A stretch of 64,000 nucleotides of DNA from CBIHON01 sp966211965 (GCA_966211965.1 CBIHON010000005.1:62001-126000); one strand, 5' to 3'; positions 44,005 to 53,140 are shown, counted from the stretch's first letter. Notes: generated from the letters alone by a model not told the origin. Program-made: numbers and translations.

Positions 44005-44865
44005 ATGGCAACTGAAATGGCTGCAGCAGGCGCTGCACACCAGGTATCGGAAAATGCTCCGACCGCCTCTGAATACATCCAACACCACCTGGCGCATTTT
44101 TCTTCGCATCACCAGGAAAAAATCATCGATTTCTCCGTCATCAATATGGACACCATGTTCTGGTCAGTCCTGATGGGCGTGCTCGGTCTGTTCTTCATGT
44201 GGAAAGCCGCCAACCGTGTCACTTCCGGCGTCCCTGGCCGTTTCCAGGCGCTGGTTGAAATCATCGTTGAATTGGTCGAAGACCAGTCCAAAGCCATCGT
44301 TCACGGCAATCGCAGCTTCATCGCCCCTCTTGCCCTCACAGTGTTCGTCTGGGTTTTGCTGATGAATTCGATGGATTTCCTGCCGGTTGACTTGTTCTCC
44401 TCGCTGATTCATCTGGCCGGACTGGAAACTACGATCTCGCATCAGCGCGTGGTGCCTACCGCCGACCTGAACGGCACGCTTGGCATGGCCTTGGGCGTGT
44501 TTGCGCTGATGTTGTTCTACAACGTCAAGATCAAGGGTCTCGGCGGTTTCGTGCATGAACTGTTTTGCGCTCCTTTCGGTGCGCACCCGGCGCTGTGGAT
44601 CTTCAATCTCGGCCTGAACATCATCGAATTCGTCGCCAAGACCGTTTCCCTCGGCATGCGGTTGTTCGGCAACATGTACGCCGGTGAATTGATCTTCCTG
44701 TTGATTGCATTGCTCGGTTCGACCGCTACCTGGTGGGGTTTCGGCATGCATGTTTTCGCCGGCGCCATCTGGGCCATTTTCCACATCCTGATCGTTTTGC
44801 TGCAAGCCTTCATTTTCATGATGCTGACGCTGGTGTATATCGGCCAGGCGCATGAAGGCCACTAA
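44005..44865 (+). CDS. atpB: ATP synthase F0 subunit a
   Basis: 286 residues. Membrane subunit forming the proton half-channels next to the c-ring. Contains the essential arginine region (KTVSLGMRLFGNMYAGELIFLLIALL) and the C-terminal ILIVLLQAFIFMMLTLVYIGQAHEGH. Confidence 0.96.
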   Translation: MATEMAAAGAAHQVSENAPTASEYIQHHLAHFSSHHQEKIIDFSVINMDTMFWSVLMGVLGLFFMWKAANRVTSGVPGRFQALVEIIVELVEDQSKAIVHGNRSFIAPLALTVFVWVLLMNSMDFLPVDLFSSLIHLAGLETTISHQRVVPTADLNGTLGMALGVFALMLFYNVKIKGLGGFVHELFCAPFGAHPALWIFNLGLNIIEFVAKTVSLGMRLFGNMYAGELIFLLIALLGSTATWWGFGMHVFAGAIWAIFHILIVLLQAFIFMMLTLVYIGQAHEGH

Positions 44866-44954
44866 GACACTCATATTCGTATTGAAGCAAGCACCGTTTT
44901 TTGCAGTATTTTTGGGTTTTAATTTTTTGACTTTGACTATCTAAGGGAGTTTTC

Positions 44955-45200
44955 ATGACTAACGTCGCTTTCGTCGCATTGGCTTGTGGTTTGATCATTG
45001 GTTTGGGCGCTATCGGTGCATGTATCGGTATCGGCATCATGGGCGGCAAGTTCATCGAAGCGTCGGCACGTCAGCCTGAACTGATGAACACCCTGCAAAC
45101 CAAGATGTTCCTGTTGGCCGGTCTGATCGACGCTGCGTTCCTGATCGGTGTTGGTATCGCGATGATGTTCGCGTTCGCTAACCCATTCCTCAAGGGCTAA
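44955..45200 (+). CDS. atpE: ATP synthase F0 subunit c
   Basis: 81 residues, two membrane helices joined by the polar loop ARQPEL. The proton-binding Asp is in LAGLIDAAFLIGVG. The glycine-rich first helix reads GLGAIGACIGIGIMGG. No sodium-binding ligand pattern stands out, so a proton-driven ring is likely. Confidence 0.97.
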   Translation: MTNVAFVALACGLIIGLGAIGACIGIGIMGGKFIEASARQPELMNTLQTKMFLLAGLIDAAFLIGVGIAMMFAFANPFLKG

Positions 45201-45261
45201 TCAGCCCACTCGTTACGCCGGGCCATAAGGTCCGGCGTTGGCTATTCTGAGAAGGAACATC

Positions 45262-45732
45262 ATGAACTTAAATGCAACTTTGATTGCGCAGTTCGTTGTC
45301 TTCTTCATCCTGGCTGCTTTCACGATGAAGTTCGTATGGCCGCCGCTGATGAACGCGCTCGATGAGCGTGCCAAGAAGATTGCGGATGGATTGGCCGCCG
45401 CCGATCGCGGCAAAGCCGAAATGGCTGCCGCTGAAAAGCGTGTGCAAGCAGAACTGGCCGGTGCCCGCGACGAGGGTCAGAAGCGTATCGGCGACGCCGA
45501 AAAGCGCGCCCAAGGCATTATCGAAGACGCCAAAAAAACAGCCTCTGAGGAAGCGGCGCGGATCATTGCCGCCGCCCAGGCAGAAGCGGCTCAACAAGTG
45601 ACCAAGGCGCGTGAAGCGCTGCGCGGCGAAGTAGCGACCCTCGCAGTCAAAGGCGCTGAACAAATCCTGAAGCGTGAAGTCAACGCAGCAGCGCATGCCG
45701 ACTTGTTGAACCAACTGAAGACAGAGCTGTAA
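45262..45732 (+). CDS. atpF: ATP synthase F0 subunit b
   Basis: 156 residues: one N-terminal membrane helix (MNLNATLIAQFVVFFILAAFTMKFVWPPL) and a long charged coiled coil that forms the peripheral stalk. ATG 45262 after GAAGGAAC is preferred over an upstream in-frame start. Ends 2 bp before atpH. Confidence 0.95.
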   Translation: MNLNATLIAQFVVFFILAAFTMKFVWPPLMNALDERAKKIADGLAAADRGKAEMAAAEKRVQAELAGARDEGQKRIGDAEKRAQGIIEDAKKTASEEAARIIAAAQAEAAQQVTKAREALRGEVATLAVKGAEQILKREVNAAAHADLLNQLKTEL

Positions 45733-45734
45733 TC

Positions 45735-46268
45735 ATGGCTGAACTCGCAACGATTGCTCGCCCTTACGCAGAAGCTTTATTCCGTGTAGCAAAATCCGGA
45801 AATCTGGCGGCCTGGTCCGGTCTGGTTTCCGAGATGGCGCAAGTTGCGGCCCTCCCCGACGTCAAGGCCCTCGCTGAAAACCCGAAAGTATCGGATCAGC
45901 AAACCGCCGACACGTTTATCTCCGTGCTGAAATCCCCAGTTAATGCCGAAGCGAAGAACTTCATCGGCATGCTGGTGGAAAACGGCCGCTTGACGCTGCT
46001 GCCGGAAATCGGCGCGCAATTCCACGCGTTGAAAAATGCGGAAGAAGGTGCGGCAGACGCGGAGATCATCAGTGCATTCGAGCTGTCGGATGCGCAGGTG
46101 AAAGAGCTGGTCGCGACGCTGGAAAAGAAATTCGGCCGCAAGCTCAACCCCTCGGTGACCATTGACGGTTCGCTGATCGGCGGCGTGCGCGTGGTCGTCG
46201 GTGATGAAGTGCTCGACACGTCGGTGCGCGCCAAGCTGCAACAGATGCAAGTTGCGCTGGCTTCGTAA
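45735..46268 (+). CDS. atpH: ATP synthase F1 subunit delta
   Basis: 177 residues. It starts MAELATIARPYAEALF, typical of delta, and ends with the conserved LNPSVTIDGSLIGGVRVVVGDEVLDTSVRAKLQQM. It links the peripheral stalk to the F1 head. Confidence 0.95.
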   Translation: MAELATIARPYAEALFRVAKSGNLAAWSGLVSEMAQVAALPDVKALAENPKVSDQQTADTFISVLKSPVNAEAKNFIGMLVENGRLTLLPEIGAQFHALKNAEEGAADAEIISAFELSDAQVKELVATLEKKFGRKLNPSVTIDGSLIGGVRVVVGDEVLDTSVRAKLQQMQVALAS

Positions 46269-46369
46269 GCCGAAACAGTTAGAGCCCTCGCGTAAGAAAC
46301 TTAAGCATTGCGGGACAGAGCTTGGCGCCGATGCAGGCGCCCTCTGTCCCAAACACATTAGGAGTTAAC

Positions 46370-47905
46370 ATGCAACTCAACCCGTCTGAAATCAGCGAAC
46401 TGATCAAGAGCCGGATCCAAGGCCTCGGCGACAGCGCCGAAGTTCGCAATCAAGGCACGGTAATTTCCGTGACCGACGGCATCGTCCGCATCCACGGCCT
46501 GTCCGACGCGATGCAAGGCGAAATGCTGGAATTCCCAGGCAACACCTTCGGCCTCGCTCTGAACCTCGAACGCGACTCCGTCGGCGCCGTTATTCTGGGC
46601 GAGTACGAACACATTTCCGAAGGCGACACCGTCAAGACGACCGGCCGCATTCTGGAAGTGCCGATCGGCCCTGAACTCAAAGGCCGCGTGGTCAACGCCC
46701 TCGGCCAGCCGATCGACGGCAAAGGCCCGGTCAACACCAAGCTGACCGCTCCGATCGAAAAGATCGCCCCAGGTGTTATTGCCCGTCAATCCGTTTCCCA
46801 GCCGATGCAGACCGGCCTGAAGTCGATCGACTCCATGGTGCCGATCGGCCGCGGCCAGCGCGAACTGATCATCGGCGACCGCCAAACCGGCAAGACCGCC
46901 GTTGCGATTGATGCGATCATCAATCAAAAAGGCCAGGACATGGTTTGTATCTATGTCGCGATCGGTCAAAAAGCTTCCTCGATCAAGAACGTGGTGCGCG
47001 CACTGGAACAGCACGGCGCGCTGGAATACACGATCGTGGTTGCCGCTTCCGCTTCCGAGTCCGCCGCGATGCAATACGTGTCGGCCTACTCCGGCTGCGC
47101 GATGGGCGAATACTTCCGCGACCGCGGCCAAGACGCCTTGATCATTTATGACGATCTGTCCAAGCAAGCGGTGGCTTACCGTCAAGTGTCGCTGTTGCTG
47201 CGCCGTCCACCAGGCCGCGAAGCTTATCCTGGCGACGTGTTCTACCTGCACAGCCGTCTGCTTGAGCGCGCAGCCCGCGTCAATCCCGACTACGTCGAAG
47301 CCTTCACCAAGGGCGAAGTCAAAGGCAAGACCGGTTCGTTGACCGCATTGCCGATCATCGAAACGCAAGCCGGCGACGTGTCCGCTTTCGTTCCGACCAA
47401 CGTGATTTCGATTACCGATGGTCAGATCTTCCTGGAAACATCGTTGTTCAACGCCGGTATCCGTCCTGCGATCAACGCCGGTATCTCAGTGTCGCGCGTC
47501 GGCGGCGCCGCTCAGACCAAGGTCATCAAAAACCTGTCCGGCGGTATCCGTAACGACTTGGCGCAATATCGTGAACTGGCTGCATTCGCGCAGTTCGCTT
47601 CCGACCTCGACGAAGCGACCCGTAAGCAGTTGGATCGCGGCGCCCGCGTGACGGAATTGCTGAAGCAGTCGCAATATTCCCCGTTGCCGATTTCGCTGAT
47701 GGCGGTTTCGCTGTTCGCGGTCAACAAGGGTTATTTCGACAGCATCGACGTGAAAAAAGTATTGGCCTTCGAATCCGGCCTGCACAACTTCATGAAGACC
47801 AGCCACGCCGCATTGTTGAAGAAGATCGAAGATACCAAGCAACTCGACAAGGATGGCGAAGCAGCAATGGCCGCCGCGATTGCCGATTTCAAAAAATCGT
47901 TCTGA
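46370..47905 (+). CDS. atpA: ATP synthase F1 subunit alpha
   Basis: 511 residues, non-catalytic nucleotide-binding subunit. P-loop GDRQTGKTAVAIDAI, the signature PAINAGISVSRVGGAAQ, and the N-terminal MQLNPSEISELIKSRI that binds delta. ATG 46370 follows TAGGAGTTAAC; the frame is open further upstream but without a ribosome site. Confidence 0.97.
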   Translation: MQLNPSEISELIKSRIQGLGDSAEVRNQGTVISVTDGIVRIHGLSDAMQGEMLEFPGNTFGLALNLERDSVGAVILGEYEHISEGDTVKTTGRILEVPIGPELKGRVVNALGQPIDGKGPVNTKLTAPIEKIAPGVIARQSVSQPMQTGLKSIDSMVPIGRGQRELIIGDRQTGKTAVAIDAIINQKGQDMVCIYVAIGQKASSIKNVVRALEQHGALEYTIVVAASASESAAMQYVSAYSGCAMGEYFRDRGQDALIIYDDLSKQAVAYRQVSLLLRRPPGREAYPGDVFYLHSRLLERAARVNPDYVEAFTKGEVKGKTGSLTALPIIETQAGDVSAFVPTNVISITDGQIFLETSLFNAGIRPAINAGISVSRVGGAAQTKVIKNLSGGIRNDLAQYRELAAFAQFASDLDEATRKQLDRGARVTELLKQSQYSPLPISLMAVSLFAVNKGYFDSIDVKKVLAFESGLHNFMKTSHAALLKKIEDTKQLDKDGEAAMAAAIADFKKSF

Positions 47906-47934
47906 TCTCACTGGAGCTAAAGGAGTAATAACTC

Positions 47935-48804
47935 ATGGCTGCAGGCAAAGAGATACGCGGCAAGATCAAGAGCGTAGAAAATACGAAGAAGATCACCAAG
48001 GCGATGGAAATGGTCGCCGCATCCAAAATGCGCAAGGCGCAGGACCGGATGCGGGCTGCCCGTCCCTATAGTGACAAGATTCGTAATATCGCTTCCAATC
48101 TGGCGCAGGCAAATCCGGAGTACACGCATCCGTTCCTGGTCAAGCAGGACAAGGCGAAGACCATCGGTTTCATCGTCGTCACTACCGACAAGGGTCTGTG
48201 CGGCGGCTTGAACACCAATGCGCTGCGCCTGGCAACGACCAAGATTCGCGAACTGGAAAGCCAAGGCAACAAGATCCAGGCCGTTGCGATCGGCAACAAA
48301 GGGCTGGGTTTCCTGAACCGGATCGGCGTCAAGGTCGTTTCGCACGCGGTACAACTCGGCGATACCCCGCATCTGGATAAATTGATCGGTCCCGTCAAGG
48401 TACTGCTCGATGCATACCAGGACGGAAAATTGGACGCGGTCTACCTGGTGTACACCAATTTCATCAACACGATGAAGCAAGAGCCGATGATGCAGCAATT
48501 GCTGCCATTGTCCTCCGACAGGCTGAAAGCGGATAAAGGCAACCATTCGTGGGATTACCTTTACGAGCCCGATGCGCAAACCGTGATCGATGAACTGCTG
48601 GTGCGCTACGTGGAAGCGCTGATTTATCAAGCCGTTGCCGAAAATCTCGCGTCCGAGCAATCGGCGCGCATGGTGGCGATGAAAGCGGCGACCGACAATG
48701 CGGGCAACGTGATTGCCGAACTGAAGCTGGTCTATAACAAGACTCGCCAGGCGGCAATTACCAAGGAACTGTCCGAGATCGTCGCCGGCGCGGCCGCGGT
48801 TTAA
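47935..48804 (+). CDS. atpG: ATP synthase F1 subunit gamma
   Basis: 289 residues, the rotor shaft. N-terminal AAGKEIRGKIKSVENTKKITKAMEMVAASKMRKAQ and C-terminal MKAATDNAGNVIAELKLVYNKTRQAAITKELSEIVAGAAA are the two conserved helices. Ribosome site AAAGGAGTAATAA. Confidence 0.97.
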   Translation: MAAGKEIRGKIKSVENTKKITKAMEMVAASKMRKAQDRMRAARPYSDKIRNIASNLAQANPEYTHPFLVKQDKAKTIGFIVVTTDKGLCGGLNTNALRLATTKIRELESQGNKIQAVAIGNKGLGFLNRIGVKVVSHAVQLGDTPHLDKLIGPVKVLLDAYQDGKLDAVYLVYTNFINTMKQEPMMQQLLPLSSDRLKADKGNHSWDYLYEPDAQTVIDELLVRYVEALIYQAVAENLASEQSARMVAMKAATDNAGNVIAELKLVYNKTRQAAITKELSEIVAGAAAV

Positions 48805-48813
48805 CAACTGATC

Positions 48814-48918
48814 GGTTCCTCCCTTTTCGAGAGGGAGGTATGTGAGGAAAAGGTTTTTCCTGGGTCATCGACTGAAACCCATCCCCACCCTGGCCCTCCC
48901 CTTGAAAGGGAGGGAACC
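48814..48918. repeat. Composite inverted-repeat element between atpG and atpD
   Basis: The outer arms GGTTCCTCCCTTTT and AAAGGGAGGGAACC are nearly complementary and each contains its own smaller hairpin (CCTCCC...GGGAGG). Total about 105 bp within the 153-bp gap. Such elements can stabilise or attenuate mRNA inside an operon. It may be a member of a chromosomal intergenic repeat family. Confidence 0.7.
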
Positions 48919-48957
48919 GAATGGAAATGAATTTAAATTACTGAAGAAGGAACGAAC

Positions 48958-50358
48958 ATGGCTGATGGCAAAATCGTTCAGTGTATTGGCGCTGTGGTGG
49001 ACGTTGAGTTCCCACGCAACGCGATGCCCAAGGTTTACGATGCCTTGAAAATGGAAGGCTCCGACCTGACCCTGGAAGTGCAACAGCAGCTTGGCGACGG
49101 CATCGTCCGTACCATTGCGCTGGGCTCTTCGGATGGTCTGCGTCGCGGCGTAATGATTAAAAACACCGGCAAGCCGATCACGGTGCCGGTCGGCAAAGCA
49201 ACGCTGGGCCGCATCATGGACGTGCTGGGCAATCCGATCGACGAATGCGGTCCGGTGAGCCACGAGCAAACCGCGCCGATTCACCGCCGTGCCCCGGCTT
49301 ACGACGAACTGTCGCCGTCGCAAGATCTGCTGGAAACCGGCATCAAGGTGATTGACTTGGTCTGCCCGTTCGCAAAAGGCGGTAAGGTTGGTCTGTTCGG
49401 CGGCGCCGGCGTGGGCAAGACCGTGAACATGATGGAACTGATCAACAACATCGCGAAGGCGCACAGCGGCTTGTCCGTGTTTGCCGGCGTGGGTGAGCGT
49501 ACTCGTGAGGGTAACGACTTCTACCACGAAATGGCCGATGCCAAGGTGGTGGATCTGGATAATCCGGAACAATCCAAAGTGGCGATGGTTTACGGTCAGA
49601 TGAATGAACCGCCAGGCAATCGTCTGCGTGTGGCGCTGACCGGCTTGACGATCGCGGAAGGTTTCCGTGACGAAGGCAAAGACGTGCTGTTCTTTGTCGA
49701 CAACATCTACCGTTATACGCTGGCCGGTACCGAAGTGTCCGCGCTGCTGGGCCGTATGCCTTCCGCCGTGGGTTACCAGCCGACATTGGCCGAAGAAATG
49801 GGCCGTCTGCAAGAGCGTATCACCTCGACCAAGACCGGTTCGATCACCTCGATCCAGGCCGTCTACGTTCCAGCGGACGACTTGACCGACCCGTCTCCCG
49901 CGACCACGTTTGCTCACTTGGACTCCACCGTCGTGTTGTCGCGTGACATCGCCTCGCTCGGTATCTATCCTGCGGTTGACCCGCTCGATTCGACCTCGCG
50001 CCAGCTGGACCCGAACGTCGTCGGTCAAGAGCACTACGAGACCGCGCGCGCCGTTCAAGGCACGCTGCAGCGCTACAAGGAATTGCGCGACATTATCGCG
50101 ATTCTGGGCATGGACGAACTGGCGCCGGAAGACAAGCTGACCGTGTTCCGTGCACGTAAGATGCAGCGTTTCCTGTCGCAACCGTTCCACGTTGCTGAAG
50201 TGTTTACCGGTTCCCCAGGCAAATACGTTTCGCTGAAAGACACGATCAAGGGCTTCAAGATGATCGCCTCCGGCGAACTCGATCACCTGCCTGAGCAAGC
50301 GTTCTACATGGTCGGCACGATCGAAGAAGCAATCGAAAAAGCCAAGAAACTCAACTAA
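48958..50358 (+). CDS. atpD: ATP synthase F1 subunit beta
   Basis: 466 residues, catalytic subunit. P-loop GGAGVGKTV, catalytic Glu region GERTREGNDFYHEM, the ATP-synthase signature PAVDPLDSTSR. Ribosome site GAAGGAACGAAC. The gap upstream carries an inverted repeat. Confidence 0.97.
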   Translation: MADGKIVQCIGAVVDVEFPRNAMPKVYDALKMEGSDLTLEVQQQLGDGIVRTIALGSSDGLRRGVMIKNTGKPITVPVGKATLGRIMDVLGNPIDECGPVSHEQTAPIHRRAPAYDELSPSQDLLETGIKVIDLVCPFAKGGKVGLFGGAGVGKTVNMMELINNIAKAHSGLSVFAGVGERTREGNDFYHEMADAKVVDLDNPEQSKVAMVYGQMNEPPGNRLRVALTGLTIAEGFRDEGKDVLFFVDNIYRYTLAGTEVSALLGRMPSAVGYQPTLAEEMGRLQERITSTKTGSITSIQAVYVPADDLTDPSPATTFAHLDSTVVLSRDIASLGIYPAVDPLDSTSRQLDPNVVGQEHYETARAVQGTLQRYKELRDIIAILGMDELAPEDKLTVFRARKMQRFLSQPFHVAEVFTGSPGKYVSLKDTIKGFKMIASGELDHLPEQAFYMVGTIEEAIEKAKKLN

Positions 50359-50368
50359 TTCCTGGCAC

Positions 50369-50394
50369 GTCATTCCCGTGTGAACGGGAATGAC
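50369..50394. repeat. Short hairpin between atpD and atpC
   Basis: GTCATTCCCGT-GTGA-ACGGGAATGAC is an 11-bp perfect stem without a T run, placed 10 bases after the atpD stop. It resembles the short palindromes common between genes in proteobacteria. Confidence 0.75.
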
Positions 50395-50413
50395 AAACCG
50401 GATAGGAAACCAC

Positions 50414-50836
50414 ATGGCACATACTATTCACGTTGACGTCGTCTCCGCGGAAGAGCAGATCTTCGCCGGTGAAGCCGAATTCGTCGCGTTGCCGGGTGAG
50501 GCGGGTGAATTGGGGATCTATCCCAAGCACACGCCCTTGATCACACGCATCAAGCCGGGTGCGGTGCGCATCAAGGTTGCAGGCAAAGCGGAAGACGAGT
50601 TCGTCTTTGTCGCGGGCGGTATCCTCGAAGTGCAGCCGGATACGGTTACCGTGCTGGCCGACACCGCGATTCGCGGTGCCGACCTGGACGAGGCGAAAGC
50701 CACCGAAGCGAAGAAAAAGGCAGAGGAAGCATTGGTCAATCGCGAATCCAAAATCGATTATGCAAAAGCCCAGGCTGAATTGTCAGCGGCAATTGCACAG
50801 TTGGCGGCGATTCAGAAATTGCGCCAAAAGCGTTAA
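50414..50836 (+). CDS. atpC: ATP synthase F1 subunit epsilon
   Basis: 140 residues. It begins MAHTIHVDVVSAEEQIFAGEAEFVALPGEAGELGIYPKHTPL, the conserved beta-sandwich of epsilon, and has the two-helix C-terminus. Start ATG 50414 after GATAGGAAACC. Last gene of the atp operon. Confidence 0.95.
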   Translation: MAHTIHVDVVSAEEQIFAGEAEFVALPGEAGELGIYPKHTPLITRIKPGAVRIKVAGKAEDEFVFVAGGILEVQPDTVTVLADTAIRGADLDEAKATEAKKKAEEALVNRESKIDYAKAQAELSAAIAQLAAIQKLRQKR

Positions 50837-50857
50837 ACGTAGCGCGGCAGTACAATG

Positions 50858-50885
50858 AAAAAGGCAGCCTAGGCTGCCTTTTTCA
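50858..50885 (+). terminator. Rho-independent terminator of the atp operon
   Basis: AAAGGCAGCCTAGGCTGCCTTT is a perfect palindrome flanked by A residues and a T run, directly after atpC. Confidence 0.92.
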
Positions 50886-50905
50886 ATATTGACGAGGAGA
50901 TTGAC

Positions 50906-51334
50906 GTGAATCAAGACACCGACTCCATTCCGACGCAACTCAAGACGTGGCGTACCATCGCCGTGGTCGGCCTTTCAAACAAACCCAACCGCGCCAGCCA
51001 CGAGGTCGCGCAATACATGCAGCGGCACGGCTACCGGATTGTTCCGGTCAATCCATCGTATGCAGGCAACCGCATTCTCAATGAGATTTGTCATGCTTCC
51101 CTGACTGAAGCAGCCGCAGCGCTGGCGAAAGAAAACATCAAGATCGACATTGTCGATTGCTTCCGCAGATCCGACGCCATCCTTCCCATTGCGGAGGAGG
51201 CGATTGCAATCGGTGCGAAATGCCTGTGGATGCAACTCGGGGTCGTCAATCAGGAAGCGGCGGCCAAGGCCCGCGCCGCCGGCTTGAAGGTGGTCATGGA
51301 CCATTGCATTAAGATCGAGCATATGCACGCCTGA
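50906..51334 (+). CDS. CoA-binding protein (YccU type)
   Basis: 142 residues with a Rossmann CoA-binding fold: IAVVGLSNKPNRASHEVAQYMQRHGYRIVPVNP, IDIVDCFRRSDAI and LWMQLGVVNQEAAAKARAAGLKVVMDHCIKIEH. This family binds CoA in a pocket like that of succinyl-CoA synthetase; the physiological role is unclear. Ribosome site GAGGAGATTGAC. Confidence 0.88.
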   Translation: MNQDTDSIPTQLKTWRTIAVVGLSNKPNRASHEVAQYMQRHGYRIVPVNPSYAGNRILNEICHASLTEAAAALAKENIKIDIVDCFRRSDAILPIAEEAIAIGAKCLWMQLGVVNQEAAAKARAAGLKVVMDHCIKIEHMHA

Positions 51335-51424
51335 TGAATGCGTGATAAACCTTATGTTGCACGGCAGGTTTTATCTCAAGGGACATCCGTTGAAGGGGGT
51401 AATTGAAAGTACGAGAACTGCTTC

Positions 51425-51529
51425 CTTATCCCGCTAGCGGGATAAGGGCCGGGGATGAGGGTATTTGCCAAGGGCAGCGATCTGCAAGCGTCCTCACCCC
51501 AACCCTCTCCCGTCTGCGGGAGAGGGAGC
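51425..51529. repeat. Intergenic repeat region with two perfect hairpins
   Basis: CTTATCCCGC-TAGC-GGGATAAG (51425-51446) and CCCTCTCCCG...CGGGAGAGGG (51504-51527) flank a C- and G-rich stretch. It has the same general style as the atpG-atpD repeat and marks the boundary between the core region and the integron remnant. Confidence 0.6.
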
Positions 51530-51558
51530 TATTTCCGCATTTTCAATGACATTCTCCG

Positions 51559-51969
51559 TTAAACGGCAAGCGGCAGGGCCTGAACCTTCGCGAGAGAATC
51601 GGGTGCCTGCGGTTCGTCCCGCGACGTTTGCGTCGCGAGTACATCCAACGGACGTTTAACCCCGCCCACCACCGCCAGTACGTAGGTGCAAATCATCGTC
51701 GCGCCGACGTCCGCATGTTCCAGCAATTCCGCTACTGGGCGGATGTCGCAGCTGCGCCGCAAAAGACGTTTGGCAAAGTTATGACGCAAGGTGTGCGGAC
51801 TGGCAGGCTTGGTCGCTCCGGCATGGCGCGACGCCTGAACAAACGCACGCCGGAGCGTCTGCACACAAAATGATGCTGGCGCGGTAGACTGCCGCGCGGG
51901 TTCCTGGAAATGCTTTGCTGAGGGAATACCCAGAACCATGCCAAGCTTTGATTGGCCCGCGGGTATCAA
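51559..51969 (-). pseudogene. Integron integrase (IntI) C-terminal fragment, inactive
   Basis: 136 open codons matching the last third of IntI tyrosine recombinases: HTLRHNFAKRLL (box II Arg), DIRPVAELLEHADVGATMI and VKRPLDVL. The catalytic core is damaged. Where IntI has TMIYTHVL this reads TMICTYVL, so the nucleophilic Tyr is Cys. LLGH has become LLEH. The N-terminal 200 or so residues are missing. Orientation is away from the cassettes to its right, exactly as in integrons. Confidence 0.8.
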
Positions 51970-52053
51970 ATCGATCAGGAAAAAATGTCGACTTACTTTT
52001 TGTTGTTTGTGGTCTTTTTATCGGATACCTTACGAACAGGAAAATTAAATCAC

Positions 52054-52060
52054 GTTAGCC
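52054..52060 (+). other. attI-like recombination core
   Basis: GTTAGCC, close to the integron core GTTRRRY, lies between the integrase remnant and the first cassette ORF, 5 bases before its ATG, where the attI/cassette junction is expected. Confidence 0.5.
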
Positions 52061-52064
52061 GCCA

Positions 52065-52577
52065 ATGAACACCGCCGAACCTCGCTACTGCCTCAATGGA
52101 GAGGAGCCCAAGCTCGCAGGGAAGCGTTGCACAGCCCTCTTACTCGAGCACTTCTACGAAGATCTGAAAATTACCGATCAAGTCAATGTCGCCCACCTTT
52201 GCTTTGGCGAGCACTGGTACCGGTTGTACTTCGAATGTGCAACAGTCTTCTGGCGTAGGTCGGAGAGGCCGCTGCCAGCAGAGAATTCGAGCCCTTCTTA
52301 TGGGCGGCTGCTCAATGACTTGTCTGGTATGGAGTCTGTAGTTGGCCAAACGGTCGAGCGAGTTGCCTACTCCGGAACGGATCCAGGGGATGTTCACGTC
52401 ACTATCGCCTTTGCCAATGGCAAAAGTCTTGAGTTCGCTTACTGCAGTGAAACAGATTCCACGCGCCTTGTCGGCTTTCCTCCATTAAGCGGACAGCCTA
52501 CAGCCGGCTTCGCCGCCGGCAGTCTCCCGCTCATGTCGAACGTCAGGCCCCACGATAATCACCAACTGAGCCAATGA
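52065..52577 (+). CDS. Integron cassette 1 protein of unknown function, reading through its attC site
   Basis: 170 codons. The first 137 residues are a soluble protein I do not recognise (HLCFGEHWYRLYFECATVFW, VHVTIAFANGKSLEFAY). The remaining 33 are translation of the degenerate attC site. In attC2 the stop TAA lies inside the core GCCTAAC; the corresponding bases here read GGCTTTC, so TAA has become TTT in frame and the protein has gained a tail that overlaps the next start (ATGA). Confidence 0.65.
   Translation: MNTAEPRYCLNGEEPKLAGKRCTALLLEHFYEDLKITDQVNVAHLCFGEHWYRLYFECATVFWRRSERPLPAENSSPSYGRLLNDLSGMESVVGQTVERVAYSGTDPGDVHVTIAFANGKSLEFAYCSETDSTRLVGFPPLSGQPTAGFAAGSLPLMSNVRPHDNHQLSQ
52473..52548 (+). 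other. attC site 1 (degenerate)
   Basis: Shares CTCCATnnAGCGGACAGCC and CCGCTCATGTCGAACGT with attC2. The right core is GTCAGGC (one change from GTTAGGC) and the left core is lost (GGCTTTC). The central CCGGCTTCGCCGCCGG can form a hairpin. Confidence 0.75.
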
Positions 52578-53065
52578 AGCGCAACCGCTACGTCCCGCCG
52601 ACGAACCGTGAGATCACTTTCCCGCGGGAAGCTGTTCCGCGCCCGATCGCTGTTTGGCTTCTGCTGCTCGTCCTGTCCGTCTTCGTCGCCTTCTTTGCGA
52701 TAAACGCCGCCCGATTTCTATTTGCTGTCGTTTCGCATGCAAGTGAAATTCGAAGTGGCGGGGCCGTGGCTGTGGCGGTCTTGTGGCGGATGCTGCTCAT
52801 CACCGTCTTCGCAATGGCCGCACTTGCTATCTATCATCGATGGCGCTGGAGTCGTTGGTTGGGGGTTGCACTCATTGTTGGCCTTGGCGTCTGTAGCCTT
52901 CTGGGCCCCGATACAACCCGATATGCCAACGAGGCGGAGCGGGCTGGCGGTTTCCTCGGGCGTCTCATTTTGCTGCCACCGCTTCTGGCATGGTGGGGCT
53001 ACGCATTCGGATTCTCCTCGAAAGCGAAGCGATATTTCGCCGAAGGTTCCACCAGTATGGCCTAA
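52574..53065 (+). CDS. Integron cassette 2 membrane protein of unknown function
   Basis: 163 residues with about four membrane segments (IAVWLLLLVLSVFVAFFAI, AVLWRMLLITVFAMAALAI, WLGVALIVGLGVCSL, LILLPPLLAWWGYAFGF). Its stop TAA lies inside the attC2 core GCCTAAC, the typical compact layout of a gene cassette. No family recognised. Confidence 0.75.
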   Translation: MKRNRYVPPTNREITFPREAVPRPIAVWLLLLVLSVFVAFFAINAARFLFAVVSHASEIRSGGAVAVAVLWRMLLITVFAMAALAIYHRWRWSRWLGVALIVGLGVCSLLGPDTTRYANEAERAGGFLGRLILLPPLLAWWGYAFGFSSKAKRYFAEGSTSMA

Positions 53066-53137
53066 CCCCTCCATCGAGCGGACAGCCTCAAGCCCGCTAC
53101 GCCGTCTTGCGCCTGCCGCTCATGTCGAACGTTGGGC
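53060..53137 (+). other. attC site 2 (well preserved)
   Basis: 78 bp from GCCTAAC (53060-53066) to GTTGGGC (53131-53137), with the internal CGAGCGGACAGC and GCCGCTCATGTCGAAC boxes in the right places to fold into the bulged attC hairpin. A textbook 59-base element. Confidence 0.9.
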
Positions 53138-53140
53138 ATC

